From: Papio anubis
Taxonomy: Eukaryota > Chordata > Mammalia > Primates > Cercopithecidae
DNA length: 64,000 nt
Direction of reading: 5' to 3'
NCBI RefSeq assembly: GCF_008728515.1
Contig: NC_044989.1
Coordinates: forward strand, 73,433,754 to 73,497,753
The translations under genes and the position numbers were made by a program. Positions 22,609-33,690 of this stretch are shown here, in pieces. The notes beneath the pieces were generated by a model. The model had not been told where the DNA came from and did not search any database. It saw only the letters and a list, made by a program, of their open reading frames with translations. Positions within the stretch are counted from its first letter, which is position 1, and the number at the start of each line of letters is the position of its first letter.

Positions 22609-22740
22609 CTGCAGGGGAAACACACCGAGTTAGCTCGCAGGAAGAGAGGCCCCATTTCCTGGCCCCAGGCCTTCACCACCACCCAAGGGGAAAGCCAGTA
22701 CCCCCTCTCTCCCCAGGGCGGCACCCCCATTCTTGCTCAC
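22609..22740 (-). other. RAB11FIP5: RAB11FIP5 intron 2 (132 bp)
   Basis: GTGAGC donor at 22740 and TTTCCCCTGCAG acceptor ending at 22609. A short intron with no repeats. Confidence 0.93.
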
Positions 22741-23177
22741 CCCCTTCAGTGGACAGCCAGCTGCTGCGGCTTGGTGAGCGGGTGAGGAGCTCGGCACCAG
22801 GCCCCTGGTAGGCCAGGCTCCCACTGGCTGAGGACAGGGTGCTGTCCGAGCCCAGCGAGGTATTGGACTGGGTCAGGGACGACTTGCGCAGCTTGTTGCG
22901 GAGGAAGAAGCCTTTGGCCTTGCCCATCTTGCCCAGACTGCCCAGGTCAGGATCCTCTATGGCGCTGCTTGGGAGGATGGCAGAGGCAGATTCCAGATCA
23001 TACTTCTTCTTGCCCTTCATCTTGTCCTTGATCTTGCTGAAGGGGGACCTTGGCTTGTCCTTCATGGACAGGTCAAACATACTGGCGCTCAGGTTGTTGC
23101 GCGTGAACTGGATGGTGACTTCAATCTCGCCGCGTTCCTTCTCCTTCTTGCCTGGCTTGGAGTGCAGCTTGTACCAC
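22741..23177 (-). CDS. RAB11FIP5: RAB11FIP5 exon 2: end of C2 domain and basic region
   Basis: Encodes residues 144-289, starting (Q)WYKLHSKPGKKEKERGEIEV and ending SSWLSTEGG. The first part, GEIEVTIQFTRN, is the last strand of the C2 domain begun in exon 1. It is followed by a lysine-rich segment (FSKIKDKMKGKKKYD) and a serine-rich stretch (SLTQSNTSLGSDSTLSSASG). Class I FIP C2 domains bind acidic phospholipids rather than calcium, bringing the protein to the plasma membrane and docking site. Acceptor TCTTCTCACAG/GTGG; donor GGGG/GTGAGC. Confidence 0.96.
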
Positions 23178-23729
23178 CTGTGAGAAGAGGGGAGCAGGCA
23201 GAACTCAGTCATGGGCCCAGGGAGCCTGGCTCCCGCCCAGTACCAGGCACTGCCCGGACCCCTCCTTGCTCTGAGAGCCACTGACAGCCTCTCCCCAAAG
23301 GCTCCTGCTCTGACCCATCGGCCTAGGCTTCCAGGCTTCAGACACAGCTGAGAAACTATCCAAAACGATTCCATGATGGAGAAAACCACATCCTGAGTGG
23401 GGAAGCTCCTTGGGTACCACCAGGTAGGTACCACGCCATGCCCCCTCCCACCCCAGGACCTTCTCCTGGTGCTCAGAGACCTCTACTCTGTCCCATCTCC
23501 CCTACATCTGAAACTCTGAGGCCCAGAGGGGTGAGGCTGGGCCTGGGAGGGCCCTCCCACCTCCAGGCCCCAGCACAGACAGACCTACCCACATTTCTCC
23601 CTGTTGACATCATCTCCTCTGGCCAGTCCCAGCCAAAGCTCTACTCCCAGCCACCCGTGAGCCCAGGAAAGAACAGCTCACCCAGAGGCCCGGGGCCAGA
23701 AATACAGGAATGCTAGTGCATACACTCAC

Positions 23730-23757
23730 GTACATACACGCACACACACACACACCT
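23730..23757. repeat. (CA)n microsatellite, short
   Basis: CACGCACACACACACACAC run in RAB11FIP5 intron 1. Confidence 0.8.
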
Positions 23758-23854
23758 CACTCACACACTGACTCACCCCAAGCCCTGTCGGGAATACCTC
23801 TACAAGATGGAGGAACAGACAAGAATGGCAGAAAGAGACCCAGGAAAGATGAAG

Positions 23855-24010
23855 AGCACTCACATCTGTTGAGCATCTATGGTGCGTTACAACCAGCGTG
23901 AGGGTTCTTACCTCACTCCCGCACACACCTCCCAAAAAGCGTATGAGGTAAGAGGCACTTCCCCATGGTGCAGATCAGGACGGTGAGGCTCAGTGGTAAA
24001 GGAACCCATC
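23855..24010 (-). mobile_element. MIR SINE fragment
   Basis: Reverse MIR order: GTTGAGCATCTATGGTGC, CTCACTCCCGCACACACC, GGTGCAGATCAGGACGGTGA, GGCTCAGTGGTAAAGG. Confidence 0.55.
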
Positions 24011-24169
24011 CGTGGAGACTCAGAGCCAGGCGTCCAGCCCTCCAAAGCTTAAGTTCTTCCCGGTGCACACCCACTGTGCCCAGAGAGACACAGAGACAGC
24101 CCCCAACACACATGGCCACCGCACAGGGTGGCTGGGGCCCGCCCTACTGGGGAGAGATGTTCTTATGCA

Positions 24170-24925
24170 GGGGTTGACAGTTTCTTAGAGAAATAAGCAA
24201 ACTCCAACCATACAAGGAGCAATCACACTTCTTGGTACTTAGCCTACTGAAGTAAAAACTATGTCCACAGAAAAACCTGCACACAAATGTTTATAGCAGC
24301 TCTGTTCATGACTGCCAAAACTCAGAAGCTGCCAAGGTGTCCTCCAGTAGGTGAACAGATAAGCAAACTGTGGTACATTCAGACAATGGAATACTACTTA
24401 ATGATAAAAAGAAATAGGCTATCAAGCCATGAACAGACATGGATGGATCTTACATACATAAGTGAAAGAAGACAATCTGAAAAGGCTTCATGCTTGCATG
24501 ACAAAACTATTTGACATTCTCCAAAAGGCAAAACTATGGAGACAGTGAAAAGATCAGTGGTTGCCAGGGGATTGACGGGAGGACAGAGGGATGAATAGGC
24601 AGAGCACAGGACTTTGCAGGAGAGAAAAACTATCCTGCATGCTACTGTAATGGTGGACATGTGTTGTTATACACCCACAGAATGCACAATACAACGAATG
24701 AACCCTAATGTAATGTAATGTATAGACTCTAGTTAGCAATGATGTATTGATATTGGCTTTCAAATACAACAAACATGCCACACTAATGCAAGATGTTAAC
24801 AACAGAGGAAACGGCGGCGGGTGGTGGGTGGAGTAGATGGGAACTCTCTATACTTTCCACACATTTTTCTGTAAACCTAAAACTGCTCTGAAAAATAGAG
24901 TCTATTAACTAAAAAAAAAAGAGAG
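24170..24925 (+). mobile_element. L1M-type LINE, ORF2 end and 3' UTR
   Basis: Contains the old L1 ORF2 C-terminal region (AGCAGCTCTGTTCATGACTG, GAACAGATAAGCAAACTGTG, TGGTTGCCAGGGGATTGA). The L1M 3' end follows (AATGAACCCTAATGTAATG, TCTGTAAACCTAAAACTGCT, TAGAGTCTATTAACT) with an A-tail. No long open frame remains. It is in the opposite direction to the host gene. Confidence 0.85.
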
Positions 24926-25284
24926 CAAAGAACACAAAAAGGAAGAAACTATGAAAGAAATCATACAAGAATGTTTTTCTGAACTGAAGAACATGAATGC
25001 TAGAACAGTCCTACAAGTATGCAACACAATGAACTAAGACAGACACACACCAACAGATACGGCTATGAGGTTTAGAACACCAGGCATGAAAGGATTTGAA
25101 CAGCACTGGAGTCTTCCTTAGCAACACTGGGCACCACGTGAAGGAATGCCTTCACATTTCTAAGGGAAAAGTCTTCCAGTAGCCTGGAAGTCCAGACCCA
25201 GCCAATCGAGCATGAAGGTGGAATAAAGCCTGGTGGTAGTGGTCAGGCTGGTCACTAAAGGGCTCAAAGTCCCTTGGTGACTGC

Positions 25285-25317
25285 ACAGCGCGCGCACACA
25301 CACACACACACACACAC
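25285..25317. repeat. (CG)(CA)n microsatellite
   Basis: GCGCGCGCACACACACACAC continuing to about 33 bp; a likely length polymorphism and potential Z-DNA tract. Confidence 0.9.
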
Positions 25318-27029
25318 CCCTACCCAAGCCGCAGTCAGTGGTGCGGGGACCACCTCCCACCTGAGCTCTGCCCCCCACAGCGCCAGCTCCCTGAGGTTCT
25401 GGTGGACACAGCGTGGGGAGCCTTTGCATGAAAAGTCCCTACACATCCAAAGATCCAGAATTAAGTCACTGCAAAAGCTTGGTGGTAGTTGTGGTAGTAT
25501 TCTGATTATTTTTTAATGTTGACTTTTTTTTTTTAAAGGCTTCCTGGGGCACCTCCGACTCTTCTACATCCCTGTAGAAGAGCCCGTCATAACAAAACCC
25601 TGGTGAGCTATGGCCCGTCCCCTCCTTGGAGACCCACTCCGCGGCCTGAGCCTAGACTGTTGGTTTTCCCTCCCAAATCTAAGAGACAATCAATCCCCTG
25701 AGAAGGCCGGGTAGGGACAGATGGTGGCACGGGCAGGGTGGGCAGAGAAAATGCCCAAGAGGGTGCCTCTATCATAAGGCACAGGCAGGGAGTGAGGGGA
25801 GGAGAGGCAAAGTGAGAGAGACAGATTGAAGGATGTGTGTGAGGGTGTCTGTGGGGCAGGAGAGGAAGTTTGACAGGAAAACCAGCCAGCAGCATCAACA
25901 GTCATACCTCTATGTTCTCAACCCAGTGACCACCCTGGGCCTGACTACCTATTTAGAGGCCAAGCCCTAGTCGCGTTCCCTAAATCTGGGCTAGGCCCTA
26001 TCTAGCACAGAAAATCCTGGGAGGTAGGGCAAAAGAGAAGGGTATGGACTCCAGCCCCAAACCACCCGAGCCCTGAGTAACTAGGATCAGCAAGCACAGC
26101 CAGCCTTTGCTGGGGCAGACAGGTCAGGGGCCCTCGGCCCCAGCTGGTCACACTGCACAAACCACAGCGGTAATGCAATTACCTGGGGGGGCCGGGGCCA
26201 GGTGGTGAGACTGCAGGGAACTAGCACTTCCTACATTGTCTATTTTTGTCCTATTTGAATGTTTTATAAGGAGCATATATTACTGTGGTAATATGAAAAA
26301 GAGACAAGGGAAAGCTCTTGCTCCTACCTCATCTCAACTTCCTGAGCCACAAAATGTGCCGCACTCCTCTGCCTCCCAGCCCTCAGAGGAAGGTGGGAGG
26401 CCAAGTTTCAGGTCCTCTGCCACAAGGACCTTTTGGGCCTCTCTCCCCTATAAGGTCACTTCCCCTTCTCCTGTTCTGCCCACCCCTCCCCCATAGGGAA
26501 TTTGGGTTTCTCCCTGGACTTGTATTTTAAGGAAGCATGGAAGGAAAAAGAGAAAGTTTCCTTGAATATTTTTTAGGCTCTCCCATCCAGAGCACAGTGA
26601 AATGGAGAATGGCCAGGACCTACCTCTGGACCCCAGCTGCCATCACCCATCTACTTCCCTTCCAGCCCCACCTCCCTCTGCAACCCAGCAAGGGCAGGAC
26701 TGAATGGGATACTGCCCGGCACCTTGGGCACCCCGGGCACCCCAGGGACTCAACCAGAGCAGGCCTTCTCCCAGAAGTGTGGCCTACGTGAGCTGAGATG
26801 GTCACATCCTCCCCGTCCCCAGAGCTGCTACTTCCCCCTGGCTGGACCAGACAGCCCTACAGACCTGCCGGGTACCATGGAGGTCCACTGGAGGACAGGA
26901 AACTATGAACACTGTCTGAGGAACCTGCGATGAAAACAAATGGACGCTTTCTCTTCACAGAGCCCCACAGGCAGCAGGGCAAATGGGCTCTGAGCACCTC
27001 ATCCCTAGAGACTGAAGCTCCCACAGGGA

Positions 27030-27260
27030 ATGCAACAACAGGGTCCTATGACCTAGTTCAAGTCCCACCTCCTCTAGGAAGCTCCCTCAGCTGCCACCAT
27101 CCTGCTGGCCTGGCCCAGTCCCTCCTCTTTCTGACCAGGCATACACACTCTGACCAAACTCACTCTACAGCCAGATCTGGCAGCACTGTGCTCCAGGACC
27201 CCCTGGTGTTGTCATATCCTGGGTGCTCAAGGTCTCCCCCACTGGACTGTGTTTCTTGTG
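27030..27260 (+). mobile_element. L2 LINE fragment, diverged
   Basis: GTTCAAGTCCCACCTCCTCT, AGGAAGCTCCCTCAGCTGCC and CCCCCACTGGACTGTG are in L2 order, but diverged. Confidence 0.45.
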
Positions 27261-27661
27261 GATATTGACTGAGTATCCCCTTGGGCACACAGCTCCAAAG
27301 TAAAGAAATCATGCATGCACAGTCTGGAGCTGTTACAACCCTGCAGGGCCCTCTCTCAGCTCTCATCTGGATGCACCTGACAGCAGGCCATGGTGGTGAG
27401 TGCTGGGTTCCCCACTGACCAGGCCACCTCCCTCAGCCTCCACTTCCTTGACCCTCAGGTGGGGACAACCATCCTCTCAGGGCTGCTGGGAGGCTAAAGC
27501 ATGCCAAGCCTGGTTGGTAAACAGCCAGTGTTTCCTGCTTATCCTCTCATTCTCTCCCACGACCATGAGCTCCTAGGACTCCCGCTCTTGAATCCCTGAA
27601 GCTGATCACTCTGCCTGGCCTTCAAGGGAACATGCCAGATCCTTAAACAAATATTCAACCT

Positions 27662-27966
27662 CAGCCACACATGGTGGCTCACGCCTGCAATCCCAGCACT
27701 TTGGGAAGCCGAGGCAGGCGAATCACTAGAGGCCAGGAGTTCAAGACCAGCCTGGCCAACATGGCAAAACCCCATCTTTACTGAAAATACAATAATTAGC
27801 TGGGTGTGGTGGCACACACCTGTAATCCCAGCTGCTCGGGAAGCTGAGGCACAAGAATCACTTGAACCTGGGAAGGGAGGTTGCAGTGAGCCAAGATTAC
27901 ACCACTGCACTCCAGCCTGGGCAACCGAGTGAGACTTTGTCTCAAAAAAAAAAAAAAAAAAAAAAA
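27662..27966 (+). mobile_element. Alu SINE, full length (AluS-like)
   Basis: CAGCCACACATGGTGGCTCA to a tail of about 27 A. Confidence 0.95.
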
Positions 27967-28302
27967 TTCCAACCTCAACTTCCCAAGGCTGGCTGTACAA
28001 GAGACAGGCCCTGGTCTCCAGTTTTGGAGCTTCTGCTCCTGCTCCTTCCTCCCTACCTGACCAAGGTTTTTTCTCCTTCTCTGTGCCCTTCACTAGGCCT
28101 ACCGGGCTGGGCCACCGGGCTTAGGAAATCCGAAGCCCAAGCTGAGGCCTGACCTTTCACTTTCATCCAGGGCAGAGACATGGCCAAAATCAATCAGGGT
28201 GTGACCAAGGCCCCAACATTCATCTAGACAATGGCTCAAAAGACAGCTCTCGTTTTCACAGCTCTACAGCTATAGCACCCAAACCTGCTATGCATCGGTG
28301 CA

Positions 28303-28326
28303 GGATTTATATATAGATATAAATCC
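28303..28326. repeat. Perfect 10-bp inverted repeat
   Basis: GGATTTATAT, spacer ATAG, ATATAAATCC. AT-rich hairpin-capable palindrome in RAB11FIP5 intron 1. Confidence 0.8.
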
Positions 28327-29147
28327 ACCCAAGACACCACCCAGACTTACTGAACTAGAAGGTCCCGGCCTGGTTATCTATATTTCTCAGTAGGTTTGGG
28401 GGCGGGGCTCCACAGGTGAGTGAATTCACCCAGATCCCATGTGGAAACCACAAGGATGGTCCCTGACGCTTTACATCACTTTAAGGTCAGCGGCCACCTG
28501 GGCTCTCCACCTTGGCTTGTCCTTAAGGACACTTAGTCAGCACCCAGGAGAAGCCTGTGTCTCTCCCCTGCCCGGTAAGGCTTGCCTTCCCAAGTCCCGA
28601 GGACACGCTGCTTCTGAGAGAACTGACCCTAGAAATACTCATCCCTCCCCCAGGAGGGGGTAAGTTACCAAAGGAACCCATGGGGGAGGAGCAGGCAGCA
28701 TTAAGCACTTTCTAGAAATTAAGAGTGTTAAGATGAATTAGGCCTCCTAGTTCAGAAACCACTTGAGAAACAACACTCTCACCAAAACAGGAGGAAGGAC
28801 AGTGATTCTGTCCCACCCAGTGCTCAAAGTCCGGGCTGCTGGCAGCACAGGTATCACCGACCGGCACATCCTTCACTGCAGGAACTAAGCTGCTCCACCT
28901 GCAAAGCACCCACCTTGACTCCATCTCTCTGTCAGGGGCACCATCTGGGGCACTTAAACTCTCCAAGTCCCACGCAACACATGCTCAGGACACAAGGGTT
29001 TTGATGAAGATGATGATTATCTGGGACTTGTCCCAGGTGCCTCTGCAGCCAGGACATAATAGGCACAATAAGGAAAGGCACAGTAAGAGAAAATTCCTTG
29101 CACTGAAGAGGCACACGCAGCTACTGATGCTGCTCTTCAGAAGACAC

Positions 29148-29290
29148 ACATCAGTGCTTCTCAAACTGCAAAGTGCAAAAAAATCACTGGATCTTGTTAA
29201 AATGTGTATTCTGATACCCAAAGTGTAGGTGGGCCTGAGAGAGCTCCCAGCTACCCATGCTGCTGCTGGCCCAGAGGCCACACCTGAGCA
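29148..29290 (+). mobile_element. MER5A-type hAT non-autonomous DNA transposon
   Basis: CAGTGCTTCTCAAACTGCAA, then AAAATCACTGGATCTTGTTA, and near the end ATGCTGCTGCTGGCCCAGAG-GCCACAC. This is the MER5A order; the terminal repeats are degenerate. Confidence 0.75.
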
Positions 29291-29327
29291 GAGGGCTGCA
29301 CACAAGGGGGCTACAGAACAGCCAGAC

Positions 29328-29535
29328 CTGACCCTGCTGAGGGCTCACTGTGTGCCGGGCTCTGCAGCTCTTTTACTATCCACACAACCAGCCCAGGAGA
29401 TGGGAGGCCCATTTTACAGATGAGGAAACTAAGTTGTGGAGACAGTTTGTAACGTGCCCAGGTCCACACAGCTAGTAAGTAATGGAGCTGGAACTTGAAC
29501 ATGAAAATGCCAGACTCCAAGCCCATGACCTTAAC
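29328..29535 (-). mobile_element. MIR SINE
   Basis: Well preserved reverse MIR: CATTTTACAGATGAGGAAAC, then GTCCACACAGCTAGTAAGTA, then CCAGACTCCAAGCCCATG. Confidence 0.85.
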
Positions 29536-30516
29536 CTTCAAGGTTTAGCAACTTTCAGAAAAGCTGAAAGAATATACTCCTGCCCTGGGTACCCTGAGAA
29601 GACAGAGGCTGTAAAAGGCCTGGCTACACATCACAGACCCTGAAGACCAGACCCCCTTTCAAAAGGTTGGCACAATCCCAGAGCACAGTGCCCTGAGATA
29701 CCACTGAGGGGACCTCAGGGTTTTGTCCTGTCCTCAGCCCCTCAAAACCTTGTCTGAGAGCAGCCCAGCCTCCCCCAGCAGCCATCAGGGTCCAGAATTC
29801 CTGAGAGGCTGGGACCACAAGGAAGCTCTTGCAGGGGCCCCTGCTCAGCTAGAACACCTCTCCCAAGCTCTCTCTGCCTGACAAAGTTCACCAGGCCCCG
29901 TGTGGACTTGGGACTTGGCCCTCAGCCTCCCCCCCACCCACCACCGAAGCAGAGGACAAAGTGGATGGAAGGGGTGGAGAGGAGCAAGTCTGCTCACCTG
30001 TCATCAAGATTACAGCCCTAGTTACTCCTGCTGGTGGGGTCCCCAGGCCCTCATAACGAGCTCTCCACCTAGTTCTCAGAAAATGCAGCTGGGCTAACCA
30101 ATGCCATCCAGCATAACTGGGGAGGCCCTGTACTCAGGGGAGAGCCGACCTGGGCAGCTGTCACACATACCCATGCAAGTGCCAGGGAACTCCAGTCAGA
30201 GACAGACAGGGGCACGGGGGCTGTGGGTAGCTGCAGCAGCAGGCCTGGACAATGTAACTCACCCCCAACTCTTAGCAGTCTAAAATTCAGACCCAAATAA
30301 CAATGCCCTTTTCTGAGCCCCCACCCATCATTTATTCCAGACTCCAAACCTAGAAATCAGATTTGTCTCCTTTTTTTTTTTCCCTCACTCCCTACATTTA
30401 AACTTTGAACTCTGTGAACTCTACGTGCAATTATCTCCAGAACTCACTCTCTCACCACTGTCACCCCATAGTCCCATCCACTAGCACCTCCCTGATGGAC
30501 ATTAGAACTCCCTGGT

Positions 30517-30784
30517 TGGCCGGGCGTAGTGGCTCAAGCCTATAATCCCAGCACTTTGGGAGGCCGAGGCAGGTAGATCACGAGGTCAGTTGATTGAGAC
30601 CATCCTGGCTAACATGGTGAAACCCCATCTCTACTAAAAATAGCCAGGCGTGGTGGTAGGCGCCTGTAGTCCCAGCTACTTGGGAGGCTGAGGCAGGAGA
30701 ATGGCATGAACCTGGGAGGCGGAGCTTGCACGCCACTGCACTCCAGCCCGGGCGACAGAGCAAGACTCCTTCTCAAAAAAAAAA
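30517..30784 (+). mobile_element. AluY-like SINE with small internal deletions
   Basis: Starts GGCCGGGCGTAGTGGC and ends in an A-tail. Target-site duplication AGAACTCCCTG at 30504-30514 and 30785-30795. The piece between the middle A-rich linker and the right arm, and part of the right arm, are shortened. Confidence 0.93.
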
Positions 30785-30904
30785 AGAACTCCCTGTTTAC
30801 CTGACGTCCATGTTCCACCCAGCAAAGATATGCAGTCGGAGTTCATCACGCCCCGCTCTCCCTCACTCAGCACCTTTTGGGGCTCAGCTCCTACGACTCT
30901 CTGC

Positions 30905-31110
30905 ATCTCTTATTCCACTCGGGCCACACTGATCCTTCTGGTGTCCCTGAACCCATCAGGTGTATTCCCACCTCAAGGCCACTCCACGTGCTGCTCCCTC
31001 TGCCCAAGACGCAGGCCAGACCTTCCGGCCACGGTTCACTCACTCACTCGAGTCAGGGCTCTGTTCATCCGAGCCTCCTCAGTCTTCCCCGAGTACCCCA
31101 ACTGCAACCA
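30905..31110 (+). mobile_element. L2 LINE fragment
   Basis: CCACTCGGGCCACACTGATC, CCACTCCACGTGCTGCTCCC-TCTGCCCAAGA and GGCTCTGTTCATCCGAGCC are typical L2 blocks. A further L2-like 3' end at 31540-31665 may be the rest of this copy, separated by the Alu at 31126-31436. Confidence 0.65.
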
Positions 31111-31125
31111 CCCCTCACCCTCTTT

Positions 31126-31436
31126 ATGTTTTTTATTTTCATTTTTATTTTTTGAAATGGGGTTTCGCTCTTGTTGCCCAGGCTGGAGTGCAATGGCTTG
31201 ATCTCAGCTCATTGCAACCTCCGCATCCCGGGTTCAAGCGATTCTCCAGCCTCAGTCTCCTGAGTAGCTGGGATTACAGGCATGTGGGCCACCCTGCCCA
31301 GCTAATTTTGTATTTTTAGTAGAGACAGGGTTTCTCCATGTTGGTAACGCTGGTCTTGAACTCACGACCTCAGGTGATCCACCCGCCTTGGCCTCCCAAA
31401 GTGCTGAGATTACAGGCGTGAGCCACCACACCCAGT
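31126..31436 (-). mobile_element. Alu SINE (AluS-like), inserted into an L2
   Basis: Perfect 15-bp target-site duplication CCCCTCACCCTCTTT at 31111-31125 and 31437-31451. Confidence 0.95.
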
Positions 31437-31539
31437 CCCCCTCACCCTCTTTCATCATCATACTGACCACAAGCTGGTACTGTGTGTGTGCGCGCACACA
31501 TGTCCCCACGTGCACATCAACGTGACAAAATGCTGCACA

Positions 31540-31665
31540 TGTTCAAGGCTTGTTAGCATCTGTCTTCCCTCACTCAACAGTCAAGTGTATTATTCTGCTC
31601 ATCTCTGTACCCCCAGCACTTAACAGTGGACACTCAAATATTTGCTCAATGAGCCAACAAATTAT
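31540..31665 (+). mobile_element. L2-like 3' end
   Basis: CTGCTCATCTCTGTACCCCC, AGCACTTAACAGTGGACACT, CAAATATTTGCTCAATGA. Confidence 0.55.
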
Positions 31666-32039
31666 TCTGTGACTAATGTGGGCCCCCTTCACAACTGCTC
31701 TATGGTTTTCTATTGCTACAAACCCAAGGGTCTTACTTGTGAGAGCTGGAGCTCCCAAAGAGCAAAGAGGGTCCCCACCCCAACCCCCAAACAGGAGCCT
31801 CCGGAGGGCAGGAGCCAGAGATGTCAGGCTTAAAGGGAGGTTTCCAAAATGAGACCTTCTTTAACTGTGAGACACTTCCTCAGCCCCCAACTGAACTAAG
31901 AATCTCACTAACTTCCCTGGGAGAGAAGATGCCCAACCAGATGTGGGAAGCGTCCAGCTTTGTGAACAGAAGAGTCACTGTTGACCCAACTCCAGCCCAT
32001 CTCTTGGCCCTCAAGGTCCACTAATCTTATCCCTATTAC

Positions 32040-32150
32040 CAACTACAATCACTCAGTTAGCACCTACTGTGTGCTGACACAATACTAAGCACTGAACACA
32101 TGGAATTACATCTTACTCAATCCCCTTAACAACCCTGTGAGGTTGATTTG
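32040..32150 (-). mobile_element. MIR SINE fragment
   Basis: TTAGCACCTACTGTGTGCTG, ATCCCCTTAACAACCCTGTG. Confidence 0.6.
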
Positions 32151-32154
32151 GGAG

Positions 32155-32600
32155 GCAGACTCTGGGAGTGGCTAAGAGCACGGACTTCGGCGTCAGGCTG
32201 CCTGGGTTAAGCCCCAGTCCCACCACGTGCTGGCTGTGTGACCTCATCTCTATGCCTCCATTTCCTAGGCTGTCTATAAAATGGTGATAGCAGCTTACCC
32301 TCTCCTCACAAGACAACAGGCTGAATAACCCAACCCAAAAATCTGAAATCTGAAATGCTCCAAAACTTTCTGAGCACCAATATGATGCTCAAAAGAAATG
32401 GTCACTGGAGCATTTTGCATTTTTATATCGATGCTCAACTGGCCAGATAATACAAATATTCCAAAATCCAAACTCCAAAACACTTCTGTCCCAAGCTTTT
32501 GGAATAAAGATCTTCAACTTGCATGAGGATTCAATGGTCTATGCGTGGAGCGCTCAGAACAGGGCCCGGCACACGGGAAACGCACATGAGCATTGGCGCT
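32155..32600 (+). mobile_element. MIR SINE split by a later DNA-transposon insertion
   Basis: The first half (32155-32316) reads AAGAGCACGGACTTCGGCGT, CAGGCTGCCTGGGTTAAG, CTCCATTTCCTAGGCTGT. The second half (32522-32600) resumes with GAGGATTCAATGGTCTATGC, GCTCAGAACAGGGCCCGGCA. The gap holds the 205-bp element at 32317-32521. Confidence 0.75.
32317..32521. mobile_element. Tigger/MER-type short DNA transposon (MITE) inside a MIR
   Basis: Ends CAGGCTGAATAACCCA and, on the opposite strand, CAAGTTGAAGATC are diverged copies of a CAGGTTGAGTATCCCT-type terminal repeat. Interior blocks GAAATGCTCCAAAACTTTCT and GATGCTCAAAAGAAATGG are characteristic of this family. The family name is from memory. Confidence 0.65.
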
Positions 32601-32614
32601 CACATTCAGCAAGT

Positions 32615-32740
32615 GTGAGCACTGAGGTAAGGAGACGTGCACTGGGTCCAGTAACACAGTAAGCAGGAGAGCCAGAACTGGAACGCAGGCTCCCTGCCTC
32701 CAGAGCCCCCGACCTTGACCACTATACTATGCTGCCTCCC
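32615..32740 (-). mobile_element. MIR SINE fragment
   Basis: GTAACACAGTAAGCAGGAGA, GCCAGAACTGGAACGCAGGC, CCACTATACTATGCTGCCTC. Confidence 0.75.
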
Positions 32741-33114
32741 TCTGCAAGTACAACACACACTCACCCGCTATGCCCAGAAATCTCTATGTCTCTGCCCAAC
32801 CAAGGAATCCAAAGGAAAGTTACCCTCCTATTTCTCTAGAGCAGGGGTATGTGTCAGATGGGAGGAAAAATCACACATTTATTTCCCCCAATCTCTAACA
32901 AAATTTAGCATGTCTTCCCACTATGAATTTTTGCAACAGTAGTAGTATAGAAGCAGTACCTGTACGCTTGTCACCAAGAGAAACCGGATTATTTTCCTAT
33001 CACATTTCAGCAGTTACAGATGTCACAAATATTTATACTCATCACTACTTTGAATTGTAAAGTCATTAGACCTCCTGTGTAATAAAGCACTTATGTTTCT
33101 TTAATAAGTGCTTT

Positions 33115-33395
33115 TTCTTTTTCTTTTTTTTTTTTTTCTTTTGAGACAGAGATTTGCTCGTTGTCCAGGCTGGCATGCAATGGCACAGCCTCGGCTCACT
33201 GAAACCTCCGCCTCCTGTGCTCAAGTGATTCTCCTGTCTCAGCCTCCCAAGTAGCTGGGCTTAACGGCACCCACCACCACACGCAGCTAATTTTTGTATT
33301 TTTAGTAGAGACGTGGTTTCATCATGTTGGCCAGGCTGGTCTCAAACTCCTGACCTCAGGTGATCCACCCACCTCGGCCTCCCAAAGTGTTGGCT
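33115..33395 (-). mobile_element. Alu SINE, interrupted at its far end
   Basis: T-rich start, GAGACAGAGATTTGCTCG to CCTCCCAAAGTGTTGG, where the next Alu begins. Confidence 0.92.
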
Positions 33396-33690
33396 TTTTT
33401 TTTTTTTTTGAGATGGAGTCTCGCTCTGTCACCCAGGCTGGAGTGCAGTGGCGCGATCTCTGCTCACTGCAAGCTCCGCCTCCCGCGTTCACGCCCTTCT
33501 CCTGCCTCAGCCTCTCGAGTAGCTGGGACTACAGGCGCCTGCCACCACGCCCAGCTAATTTTTTGTATTTTTAGTAGAGACAGGGTTTTACTGTGTTAGC
33601 CAGGACGGTCTTGATCTCCCGACCTCGTGATCCACCTGCCTTGGCCTCCCAAAGTGCTGGGATTACGGGCGTGAGCCACCGTGCCTGGCA
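33396..33690 (-). mobile_element. AluY-like SINE inserted in the preceding Alu
   Basis: Full Alu from the T tract to CCACCGTGCCTGGC. The flanks AGTGTTGGCT and AGTGCTGGCT look like a target-site duplication derived from the older Alu. Confidence 0.9.

Noticed and set aside
23710..23901. Frames encoding HTHTHTPHSH or CVCVCV-type peptides
   Set aside because: Translations of CA microsatellites.
27539..28093. A 184-codon minus-strand frame with SVAQAGVQWCNLGSL-type text
   Set aside because: That is the usual translation of an antisense Alu; many similar frames in the window are Alu-derived.
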